DNA of 64,000 bases from Chamaecrista fasciculata (taxonomy: Eukaryota > Streptophyta > Magnoliopsida > Fabales > Fabaceae). The notes under the pieces were generated by a model. That model made no database searches. It was not told the origin of the DNA and worked only from the letters and a program-made list of their open reading frames with translations. Positions 47,301 through 60,700 of the stretch are shown one piece after another. The stretch lies in assembly GCA_003254925.1 (NCBI GenBank), contig QANZ01018775.1, positions 156,405-220,404 on the forward strand, given 5' to 3'. Both the position numbers and the translations under genes were made by a program. The stretch's first letter is position 1. The number at the start of each line of letters is the position of its first letter.

Positions 47301-50300
47301 AAAACTGCTTTTCGTTTCTTGATCTGTCCGTCATTTTCTTTATTCAATTTTTTTTTTACTTTACCCCATTTCAGTATACAGATGAGGAGGTTGAACGATC
47401 TTTTGAAGAATTTTACGAGGATGTTCACACAGAGTTTCTGAAGTTTGGAGAAATTCTGAACTTTAAGGTTATTCCTCACTTTGTATTCGTGTTTGCTATA
47501 GATGTGATCTGTTTTTCTTAATATAACATTCTGTATTTGTTTAGCATGACCCCATAATACATTGCTGTGGAGAAAACTGGGAGAGCAATAGTCAAGGGGT
47601 AATATGTTATTGTTTGACTAATGGTGGTGTGACTGCATATAAAGCTGACCGATGAACCTTTATTTATATTAATTGCCTAATAGAAAGACACTTATACCCT
47701 TTAGTTTGAGTACACAATTCATTCCTAAATTCTTTATAGCTCTTAATGGGGCTCACTACATGCAATTCACTTCTTAATCCACACGACCCCTAAATTCTTA
47801 ATACGTAGTAACAACAGTTACACACCTAACTCTGACAGTAATTTGTCTTTCAATTTTGTCATTTGGGAAGCAAATGGGAAACTATTTGGGGAGCTAAATT
47901 GTGCTGCATTTGTTGTGAAATTAAGGTGTTTAAGCCTTAAGGTTTTGGGAGGCCTCCAAATCCTGTCCCCCCCTCCCCTCCCTTGATTCTCTTGCCTAGT
48001 TGATTTCTTGTAATGTCAACGGTATTCTATTATCCTTGACAGGTGTGTAAAAATGGTTCGTTTCACCTGCGAGGAAATGTTTATGTACAGTATAAATCAT
48101 TGGATTCTGCTCTGATTGCTTACAACTCAATCAATGGCCGTTACTTTGCAGGAAAACAGGTATAGCATCCATATTTGAGACATGGCAGAGAGACACCATG
48201 AAATTCTAATAATGATAGGAATCTATATGCCTCTGGTCTACCTTGTGGTTTCACCTCTGCCATATTTAATAACATTTTAATTTCCCATTTATGGTATTGT
48301 TAATATGTTTGGTGTCAAGTTTCTAGAAGACTATGTTATCTCCATAGAAATCCTGACTGAACTAGCTAGAAGGGAGCATCATGAATGAATTTTGAACTAT
48401 ATAAAATGAGAAGATTAAGGTTGAAATGAGGCTCAAGAAGATTCTGTTCTGTATTGAAAGCTCGGGAGATTTTTTTTTCTTTAAGAATGGGTTTCTTTAG
48501 GTGCCAGTGGCTTAGGATGGAAGATGGGATCATGGGAAGACTTAGGCAGTGTTTGGTATGTGAATGTTTTCTGAGTCCTGGAAACCTATTTTTGAGACAT
48601 TTCGGCATAAGATACATGTTAAGTTAAAGCTTTTTGTGTTTTATATACCCTATACAATATGGAAGTATTTATTTACTTTTCTTATATCTCATACTTGAGT
48701 TTTGTATATAATAAGTTTCTAAGTAGTTGAGAAATTAGGACATCGACTTTACCAAATATCTCTTTCAGGATTTTGATGCCAAATGCATAATACTTGAATT
48801 CCCTGACATTCTTTATCTGTTTATTGATCTAGTTACTATTCCTGGCAGATTAGGTCTGAATTTGTAAATTTGACCCGATGGAAGGTTGCCATTTGTGGGG
48901 AGTATATGAAGTCAGGGTTTAAGGTATGCACTTGAAGTCTGGTAGATTTCCTTTCTTCATTTTGGCCACGAAAGATTGCTACTGGGTTCACGAGCAGATA
49001 AATTTTCTTACCCTTTATTTTGTTACATATTATAAGATGGTGAAAATTGTTTAGATTAATGAAAGACACCATATTTTTACTCACACACATATATTGATGT
49101 TAATCTGGTCTTTTTTCATTTGCTGCGTAACAGACATGTTCTCATGGATCAGCTTGCAATTTTATCCACTGTCTCCGTAATCCTGGTGGAGATTATGAAT
49201 GGGCAGACTCTGACAAACCACCCCCAAAATATTGGGTGAGGAAGATGGTTGCGTTGTTTGGTTATTCTGATGATCATGAGAAATTGATGGAGCAAGAAAC
49301 TTCGAGTGTGCTGAAGAACTCTACCAAGAAACAGAAAACAGATTCAGACAGGTTTGCTTTCCTTCTAATTATTTTTGCCTTTCCTGCCCTTTTTTCTTTT
49401 TATCGTTTGTTATCTGGTTTATTAATTTATGTTTTTACGATCATTTGATGCCTTAATAATGTATATCTTATTCTGATAAAAACAATCAAATGGAGTGCTG
49501 TGAATCTCCTCGCATGTTTGCACCTTTTGTTAGTTTCCTCCATCATCTTTTTAAGTATTAGCTACTGTAAGTTCTTTATCAACTTATACATTCAACATGT
49601 AGGAATCAGGATGTGTTGAAAGTTCATCTTATTTAGAAGGTACAAAATGGTTATCATAAATGAAGGGGACAAAGACTGTATGTCATGCAAATAGTTTTGA
49701 TCTTAAACTTATGGAAGAATGATTTTACACTTTCCTGAGTTAATCCTGATATCATATAAAAGTTTGTAAACGTACATGCGTGGTTGGTTTAAACATAAGA
49801 GGGGCTCAATATGGGTGACCATAATATGTGTGACCATTTTTTTCTTCATTGTCTCATGAGAATGATCAACATGGACTAAGAAAAAATTTTATCAGATTGC
49901 ATTATACACTATTATAGAGCTTAACATTATACTGCACTAAAGGACAGTCTGCATATGTTTAAATTTTAAGTGACTTTGATATTGCAACCTATAAAATTTG
50001 TTGGTGCCTTATACGATGTAGCTTGGAATAGTTTTATCAGGGCTGCAGTTCAAGTTTTTTAATGTATCACTGCTTTATTTCATATATCATATTTGGTTTC
50101 GTTTTGTCAGCGCTTCTTTAGATTTAAGCATGTCATTTATACTGGCCCTCACAATCTCTTACAGGTACCACTCAAGAAGATCCAGATCCAGGGAGATACT
50201 TGGGTTCAATAGCAGTGGTTCTGGTAGAAGGAAGCACGAAGATGAAAGAAAGCTAAGCAGAAGTCCTGACCAGGAAATATATGATAATAAGACCAACTTT

Positions 50301-50942
50301 AAAGACAACTATAAAAGAAAAAGCAGAACTTCTGATACTGACTCTGACAGGGAACAGTTGGATATGGAACGAGATAGGGGAAAACACCATAAACGCACTA
50401 GGAAAAGCTCAATTGATATGGACAAGGGTGACGACAGAAGAAGCCGTGAAAGGGGTTCTGATGTAGATTGGGATGCTATTCCTGGAGACAGAAAAAAACT
50501 GCATGGCAGTGAAGGAAGAAGCTCGAGACAAAGGAGCAGGGACAATGATGAGGTTGGACCTGAGGATCAGGCCGATAGGGATAGAGATAGGAAAAGGCAT
50601 CACAAAAAGAAAAGCTCTAGACGTCAGAGCAGGGACTACAGAAATGTGACAACTAGTGACACTGAATTTGACAGAGGCTTCTTTGATAAAGATGCAGAGA
50701 CTGAAGCACAACATGATTGCTCTAGGAGAAGCTCAAAACACACAAGATCTGATCTTCCAGATTATTATGAAAACTATGAGAACAAAAATGATGAAGTTTA
50801 TGGAGACTGGTCGATGGGGAAGAAAGAAAGACATGCACATCGTCATGACTCAAGGAAGAGTTCAAAACATCGCAAGACATTAGAGTATATTGATGATCAT
50901 GGAGAAGAGAATGTAAATCAGGATAACAGGGGAGATTGGTAA
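44306..50942 (+). CDS. C3H5: CCCH zinc-finger splicing factor, ZRSR2/Urp-like, C3H5 type (695 aa, 9 exons)
   Basis: Exons: 44306-44686, 45087-45236, 45333-45449, 45656-45814, 47375-47467, 48043-48159, 48849-48923, 49134-49351, 50165-50942. All phases agree. The order of parts is that of ZRSR2/Urp and Arabidopsis C3H5: a charged N-terminal helix region ([20 protein letters not shown]), a first C-x8-C-x5-C-x3-H finger [20 protein letters not shown] (about 220-240), a U2AF-homology motif RRM (about 270-345, [18 protein letters not shown]), a second finger ([12 protein letters not shown] then [10 protein letters not shown]), and an Arg/Ser/Asp/His-rich tail from about residue 437. The family binds the 3' splice site with U2AF65-type partners, with a special role for U12 introns. 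The tail is rich in KSS and SRR/RSR words, as in RS domains. The start at 44306 fits the family better than 44237, but both are in frame. Confidence 0.92.
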
Positions 50943-51264
50943 CATACGGACAGAAGTGGGGACAGACATTATAGCAAACAAATTTTATATTTGAGATTTT
51001 GAAGAGCATAACGAGAAATCATCTACAATGCTTATAAGGGTTGGGATTGGTACGTTGCTTGCAGAATAGAGGGTAGAACATTCTGTTAGAAACTTAGAAC
51101 TTTTGACTTGTGATTATTTTCTTCCAAGGTTTACATCTTTCCTAGAATTTTTCATTTGGTTTGATCCTTGTAAAGCTTCAGGTATTTGTTACTTGGTATT
51201 CTCCTTCCTTAGTCCCAAACGCATCTGGTCACTTGTGTAAGTATATGCAATATTCTTTTCGGGA
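50943..51264 (+). other. 3' UTR of the CCCH gene
   Basis: Sequence directly after the stop codon without further coding signal, probably 3' UTR running to the inverted-repeat element. Confidence 0.5.
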
Positions 51265-52030
51265 ATGAATCCTCGGCTGTAGTTTTTTTTTGTGTTGTTC
51301 TTGCGTCAACAAATATCAACCATCCATCAAATCTGACGGTTCTAATTTTTCCATTTGTCTCATGTTATTTTACAACATCTATACCCAATCTTTTTCTCAT
51401 CCCTGTGAAATTAAAGTTTTACACCATCAATAGCCTCATTCCGACGGAGCTTTTCCAGTAGCAAAATCCGATCTTGTCGTCATGGTTATTCACTTTGATG
51501 AAAACGTCAACTCCAGAGACATTCCAGTCGGCGAGGCGAGGTCCGATGGAATACGGTCGACGATGTATTTCGGGACCTCCAGTGGAATACGAGAACGTCG
51601 GCGGCGACATCAAGAAGGGCAATGGAGGTGAATATGAGACCGATTAGCCAGAAGAGGCAGCGGCCACGATGGTTGCACCGGCGGTCATCCTGGCGAGTGT
51701 AACGGTCATACCGATGGGGGAAAACAGTAGACTACGTCTTTTGGGACTTTCCTGATGTGAGTTACCAGCGCTGGAGTGAGTGATGAGTGAGTGCATTTGA
51801 AGTATTTAGAGTGAAGAAATGAAAAGATGATGAGAAACAAGAGACGATGGAAGCCAAATCTATGTAAAACTTGATTTCACAGGGATGCGAACAAGAAAAA
51901 GATTGGGTGTAAAATGTTGTAAAATAACATGAGACATGTGGAAAATTTGGAACCGTCAGATTTGATGGATGACTGATATTTGTTGACAGCAGGAACAGCA
52001 CAGAAAAATTACAGCAGAGAATCCGTTCTC
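51265..52030. mobile_element. Inverted-repeat element with a possible captured NHL/LEA_2 gene piece (Pack-MULE-like)
   Basis: About 150-bp terminal inverted repeats: the left arm has CAACAAATATCAACCATCC and CAAATCTGACGGTTC, and the right arm their complements (GGATGACTGATATTTGTTG, CCGTCAGATTTG), as well as TTTACAACATC and its partner GATGTTGTAAAA in outline. Between them, about 450 bases are GC-richer than the surroundings. On the minus strand they give pieces in different frames that recall NHL (NDR1/HIN1-like, LEA_2) proteins: a membrane segment (CLFWLIGLIFTSIALL), then WNVSGVDVFIKVNNHDDKIGF, like the family's N-x-x-x-x-K-I-G-F/Y region. No target duplication was confirmed and the outer ends are approximate. 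The gene piece is decayed and not a working gene. Confidence 0.55.
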
Positions 52031-52779
52031 ATTTTTTTCATACTGGTTTCTGGCACCTCTAGTCAAAGTTTGGTTAAAGATACAAAAGGATCATCGATAT
52101 GACTTGTCAGACCAGTGATGATTTTTCTTTTCTTTTGATTTTGTGTAAATAATTTATTTTGTTAAGATTTTTATTAGAAATATCAAGAAGTATTTAATTT
52201 TTTTATGATTATAAATTACAATAGTTAATTTTAATTTTGGATCAATAAAATATACAACAATCATAAAATTTTTTGAAAAATAATTTTCTCAATATTTTTT
52301 GAAAAACAAATGTTTTACTAAATTTTAATACGGGGAAATGGTCTCTATGACTAAAATTGAAATGATTCTTTTTTTTCATTGTACATCTAATGAGTTTTAA
52401 TTATTTATGATTTATATTTATTATACTAACGTCAACGTGAACCTATAACATGGGGCAAAAATATTATATTAATAAGTGTAAAGAAATAGAGATAAATAGT
52501 AATAATAAGAAATTAATAAAGAGCAAAATATTCCAAAAATGAGATGTCAAGGGATGAAGGGAGAATAAAGAGAGGGAAGAGTTACCAAGAAAAAAGATTT
52601 ATTTGGTTTTTTTTTTTGGCCTGAAATTAATTTGGTATTATTTTTTTGGTCAGGAATTATTAATTTGGTAAAAAGTGTTAGATTTTTCCATTTTCTTTTG
52701 CTCTTAATTTGATAAGATTTTCAGATCAAAAAAAAAATTTGATAAGATTTTCATATTTTTGGTGAAAGAAAGGGGCCTA
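52031..52779. other. AT-rich intergenic DNA, no gene seen
   Basis: AT-rich non-coding sequence between the inverted-repeat element and the ribosomal protein promoter. Nothing else was recognised. Confidence 0.55.
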
Positions 52780-52954
52780 GGCCCAAGAAACAAAACAAAA
52801 TAAAACGACTTCTGTATTCAAGTCTGGGCTGGAAAAACGGCCCGGCCCATCACAGCCCATCGATTCCTAGGGTATACACTATAAGTTGATGGATTCATCA
52901 AAATACAATTAGGGTTTTTCATTCGGAGCAAGCGGGATCAGAACTTCAGCAGCT
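52780..52954 (+). promoter_or_regulatory. Site II plus telo-box promoter of the RPL7a gene
   Basis: Four TGGGCC/T site II elements, in either direction, lie at 52780-52785 (GGCCCA), 52825-52830 (TGGGCT), 52844-52849 (GGCCCA) and 52854-52859 (AGCCCA). A telo box (TAGGGTTT) lies at 52910-52917. Site II and telo boxes together are the known pattern in plant ribosomal protein and growth-linked genes, with TCP factors and telo-box-binding proteins as readers. The boxes sit 40-175 bases before the start codon. Confidence 0.85.
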
Positions 52955-55055
<2,101 letters not shown>

Positions 55056-55370
55056 GTAATGACCTTTTTTGTAGGAATTGAGATTGTTATTTCTCTGTAT
55101 TTTTTATATATCGATTACATATGAGTTTTTCCCCTTCATAATGTTAGCTTTTGAACGGAAATTAATGATGGCGCTCTTTAAACTTTTGAACTACATTATT
55201 TTTGTAGTTGTTACTGAGTTGAAGACTAGATGCTTTTGGTTAAGAATTCATATTAGTCATTTGTCTTTTATCATTCAGCAGTTCTTGTTGCTTACTGCTT
55301 AGTTTTATTTTACGTAATTTACTGTGTTGCTTTATTTAACTTCTTTTGTACTTTAAATTTTAAAATCTAG
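55056..55370 (+). other. 3' UTR of RPL7a
   Basis: Non-coding sequence after the stop codon, with T-rich stretches expected of a plant 3' UTR and poly(A) region. Confidence 0.5.
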
Positions 55371-55690
55371 GTAAAAGTATTCTTTTTTATTTTTCTAAAC
55401 TATACATTAATTTTTAAATTTGTTTTTAATATTTTTTTATCAATTTTGTGTCTTATATTTTATATTTCAGTCAATTTTATGTTTTGACTATTTTTTTTAA
55501 TAAATTAATTTTTTCAATCTGATTTCAATCTTAGTTCGGATGTAAGTTTTTTTATATCAGTTTCGTTAGTTACGCAAGTTAATATTTAGTCATTTTACTA
55601 AAAAACAAAAATTAAATTAATATAAAATGTAGTAGATGAAATTAAGTTGTGTTACGAACTTTATGAATGAAAAGTGGTTTTGACCAATGA
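55371..55690. repeat. AT-rich MITE-like repeat related to the one at 3885
   Basis: The left arm contains ATCAATTTTGTGTCTTATATTTTATATTTCAGTCAATTTTATG-type sequence like the element at 3885-4215, and the right side has GATGAAATTAAG and AAAAGTGG words that partly answer it. No target duplication was confirmed. Confidence 0.35.
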
Positions 55691-57709
55691 GTTGTTGCGG
55701 AGCGAGCTCTGAAGCTCGAATAAGATTAATTCTTCCGTTTAGATTGTGTAGATAAGTGGGGAAAATTCATATTTTAACCCAAAAAAAAAAGTGGTTATGA
55801 AAACTTAGTGCCACATTAAGGAATCGGTCTATATAGTGTAAGAACCGACTTCCTTTGCCTTGACTTGGCCAATATGAAAGCTGTCTCTTCTCGCTTAGAT
55901 TAGTGTTATTTTTCTTCTTTATAGCTTGCACTGCACTACGTCTTCCGTGTCTGAAAAGGAAGTGAAGTGACCAGGTATTGGGCACGAAGGCTATAAGATA
56001 GGTTGCTTTCCTGAAGATCTAAAAGATTACGTTACGTATTTGTCCTTGTAAATTTTGAATGTGGGTATTTATAAGGATCTTTTTCTTTGTTCGGCAAAAT
56101 TAAAGATTGGAGAAGACAATGATTAAAATTAAGAATTTAGTGAAGAAAACGGTGAACAAAGATAGTAGTTTGTCGTTGATTGAACTTGGATATTTTTGAG
56201 ATAATAAAATATTATAATAATAAAAATAATTTTCTATTCATATGATGATAAAAATAAAATTTTTTATGTCAAATATAGTCATATGTAATGAAAAAAATAA
56301 TATATATATATATATTAGTTATTCAGTTTGATTAATTATATATTTAAATCATTAAATGAATAACTAATTTAACATTTTGAGCACCCCTAACCTTAATTCT
56401 AGATTCTATTGGGTCCAGACACTGCAGTGCACTATAACATGAGAGTGGAAAAAACCATGACCTCTATATTCCTCCCCTGTATCTTCCTCGAAAGTTAATG
56501 CCAACCAAAGATTTCCCATGACATTTTACAAAAGAAAACTAATAATTTTTAAAAAAAGATGTAACTTCACATTGGAAGTATCAAGTAGTCTTGAAAGGCT
56601 TCCTCTAGTGATGGCCACAACTCTTCTCCTTTATCAAGTCTAATTTTAAAAGAAAACTAATACTTTTAAAAAAAAAACATGATATTTCTTTGAAGGATTT
56701 ACAGCAGAGGAAGAGGAAGAGACCATATATGAGGGTTGTGCTATGAGTGATGAAGAAATGGGACAAGAATTTGTAAAGACATGTGGGCAGTGTTGGAAAA
56801 CAAAATACGTGAACTTCACTTCCAATGTGAGTCTAGTAGAGAGAGAGAGAGAGAGAGAAGAGCAGCACATAACTATATAGAATAAAATTAGTCCATATAG
56901 GCATTTTTACTACATACTAGAGAGAAAATAAACACATCAATCTCCAAATCATTTTTAAACAAAAATTATCAGAGATGAACAGCAGATTTTAAAAGTGTCA
57001 AATGTAAGATTAATTTGAAACAAATAAAACATAATGAAACAAATTGAGTATTCGCCTGAATACTACCTAGGAGAGACAATGGGAATACAGAAAACGCCAA
57101 GCAAGGCACATGGATTACAGCGTAGAGAAATCGCACACAAACTAACCACAAGCCAAGTTAATAATATTATTAACTGAAATCCGCATACCAAATTTTGGAC
57201 AGCTTCTATCCAGGAAAAAATGGATCCCTATACATACACTAAACAGTATCAAATGATGTTAAGACATTATATACAAAAATGATCAATAAGTATCATCATC
57301 ACATCAAGTGCCAAAGTGAATGGCAAAAAAGAAAAATGAAAACAATGGCATAAACAGTAAGATACATGAGCAAAGACATACATACACTTCTGCATGCACA
57401 AAGCCAACTCAAAACTGAACGTGCGGACCTGGGTTGCCGCAAAAGGCCGAGCCAAGTGGAAAAACGACGATGCCTGAAGCCTATTTTCAGGGCACGGACC
57501 AAACAGCAGTATTCTAAAGCAGCTCTCCATGCAGGCTAGTCAAGAGACGATACCATCACAGAGGCACAACAAAACAGTGGCATGCTCCGGTTGGCCGAGA
57601 TTAAATGCTTGCCGAGTCCATTCCTGATCGATTCTTCCAATGTTATAGTTTCTACTTTATACCGATATTAATTGCGTGTGACTAGGGTATACAGGAAGGC
57701 CTAGGAGTA
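55691..57709. other. Intergenic DNA and 3' UTR of ARF1
   Basis: The part next to 57710 is probably the 3' UTR of the minus-strand ARF1 gene. A (GA)n run lies at about 56838-56855, a small palindromic stretch (GAATCGGT...AACCGACTTC) at 55820-55852, and no gene was seen on either strand. Confidence 0.5.
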
Positions 57710-60700
57710 CTAGCAACCAGGCCCCACAATAGATGACTGGTCCTCAGTGTTATGTGCTGCTTCAGAATCCAGCTTGCTTGGTTTAACTTCTTCAACGATT
57801 GGAAGCCCTACTTTGGGTGAAAGCTTCTTCACCTCCTCTGGCGTGTAGATGAAAATTTTCCTCACCACAGTACAGAATTCACTGCAGCAAAATTCCAAGG
57901 AAGAGTTTAATACACCTGTGAGAATTGTAAACACATGCAAGAGTATCCAATATTTCTGATCACAGACGAAACCCAAATCAAGAAATGTTAGCATCAAATT
58001 AACTTACTGCCACGGATCATCGCCAACCATCATCATATCATCTTCATTATCAGTGTACACAACCTGCCATTTTTTAGTGGATCCACCAAGCTCACCCTTG
58101 ATGTCAAACATTTCCTCCAATTTTTTAAGAAGATCATCATATCCATCAAACTGTGTCAAATCCACAGCTCTGCCAACAGCCATTCCTTGCATGTGAACCT
58201 GGACATAAATTTAATTCTATCATACTATAACCACACTACACCATGCAGTAACTGACATATTATAAGATAATATTGAGAGTAAAGACATTCTACTTAATCA
58301 GACCGAGAATGGCAAGGTGAATGAATAATACAGTTTTACTTGGTCATGGACTCATGGCATCACTGTAAAACATAACTGTTGTTGGAGTTCCGTTTGAACT
58401 CCAGAAAGGAGCTGTTTTTTCTATACACCACAACCAACATGAAGTGGCTAGAGAATATTTTGTCTTATATATTTATCAGAAAACTAGGTAAAGCCACAAA
58501 TACTTTTTCCAGCTTAACCACATGTTCACGATTCAGGAGCTGGAGAAAATACCTCAGATATTGTGTATCAGGGAGAAAATAAAAGAAATCAGGGCTTGCT
58601 ATGCATTGAATGATGACATGTTGATATTCACTCATGATATATATTGCATGATTACATGAATTATTGGTTTATTAAACCAAAAAAAATACCCTAGTTTAGA
58701 TAATTTAAATGGCAATTATGCAGATAAATACCAGAAAAAAAAAATATTACCAGGCTGTAAAAATTACCATACAATTTTTAAATTCAAATAAAAAGGAAAT
58801 TATAGTAAAAACAATCCGCTTATACTAATGCAGAAAAAAATAACAAGAACGTTTCAAGCTCAATAATAGCACACAAAAATGGGAACATAGAGCAATACAG
58901 AACAAAATGAATAAGTCATACTACCTTAGTGCAGCTCCTCAATTGCCTGCTTTGTGACTCCTGAGGAGACTGAAGACTCGATTTGTCAGCATCACAACTT
59001 AACGATGGAATATAAGATTGATTGACATTTGATGGTTCAGAATGCTGGTCAGACTCGGCCTCTAAACATGGAGCAGACCTATTATCCCCCACCCTCTCTG
59101 ACAATGTGACTGTTGGAATACCTTCGACATTGGAATTCTCGAGAAGCTGAATCCCAAAGAGCCTACAGCCATTTCCAGCGCTTTGTTTCTTTTCACCAGA
59201 TTCTTTAAGGGCTACAGGTGAAAAATACTCTGTAGAGTTCTCCACCCTATTAGACCAATGAATAGAATTGTTGGAAACAGCACCCAGAGAGCTATTCCCA
59301 CTAAATCCAAGAGCATTTGTTGCAGTAGAATTGAACTTGGATGATGGATATAGGTCACGACCAGGTTGTGAGTCACGATAGGAGAAAGGAGGAGATTCAA
59401 CTGGTGATTTCCACACACCTGATGCCGAAAGAAAAAAATACATATGTAGAACATGGAAAACCAAATAGGCAAAAAAGAACTTATACAAGACCAACTCACC
59501 ATGAAGAGAAGAATCAGGTACCGTTGAAGGTAGAAAGGGAGGTCGAGCCCTCTTGTTCCTATGGGTTGGTTGCGAGTTAGAAGGAGTGGTGGTGGCAACA
59601 AGAGGCTCCAATTCCCAAGGAGAAACTCTATCAGGACGCACTATGGACGATGGTTCATCCCATTGCACCTGAAATACATTTAAAAATGACAGTCTATGAA
59701 CAAATAAGCAGACAATCAGATAAACAAACCAAAAGATGCTCTATGTACTTGGCATAGCTAGTTCATAAGATGTATCAACATATTGGTCATTGATGTCATT
59801 AAGCCAATTCTGGCAGCTAAATGATCTTATCCTTTTATTTTTCCTTATAAAGATAGTACAATTAGGATCCAACAAATGCCTTAGTCTCTACCCGATCTAT
59901 CAGTCATAATTACAGAAATGAATGTTTCCCTATCCCTAACTTTCAGGAATTGATTGATTACCTAATTTCTAAGGATTGTAACTAATTTCAAGAGTCAAAG
60001 ATGACAATGCCTAAGAACAACAAGATTGAACATATGTGTGTAGCTCCCTCCCACAATGCAACAACTGAATGGGTACAAGAAAAAGTCTATAACCAGAAGG
60101 GAATATAAAGAGAATAAAAGAGTGGAAACAAAAGTGGGCAATCTTTCACAAATGACAAAAATAATTATTGTCTCCTGACCTCCCCTGCCCCCCAAAGAAA
60201 AACAAAAAAAAAACCACCATTTTTGGGTTTGGACCATAATCAATTTTCCCCTATTGTGTCACAACACCATTTAACCAAGCGGACAAACTGTGATTTTCCC
60301 TCTAGAAAAATTCTGATCGGTTATCACTTCCAGCTATACCAAGTATGGTGCCCAAGAGCTAAATGTGACAGTCTGAGATAATAGTTAAGAAATAAGGCAT
60401 CTTAACCCAAGTTTATCTTAGCAACACAAAAATACTAGCATTGACTTGAAATATGCTAGAGAAATCCTTAAGCATTATGTTTCATATGTTACCAATTAAT
60501 TTCACTGCAAAACTCACCAATATAATTACTAAAATTAATATTGAAAAAACTAAGAAAAACAAAATTCCATTTGACATGAACAGTATGCCAACAACCTACA
60601 AACAACACTGAATTCAAAGAACCAGAAGTACAAAAGATAAGCAATAGAAAATGCAGCCACAAGAGTATTAACCTTCAATGACCGCCACTCAGAATCAGCC

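Noticed and set aside
55820-55852. Palindrome GAATCGGT...AACCGACTTC as a transposon end or regulatory site
   Set aside because: It is short and imperfect, with no flanking duplication, so it could be chance.
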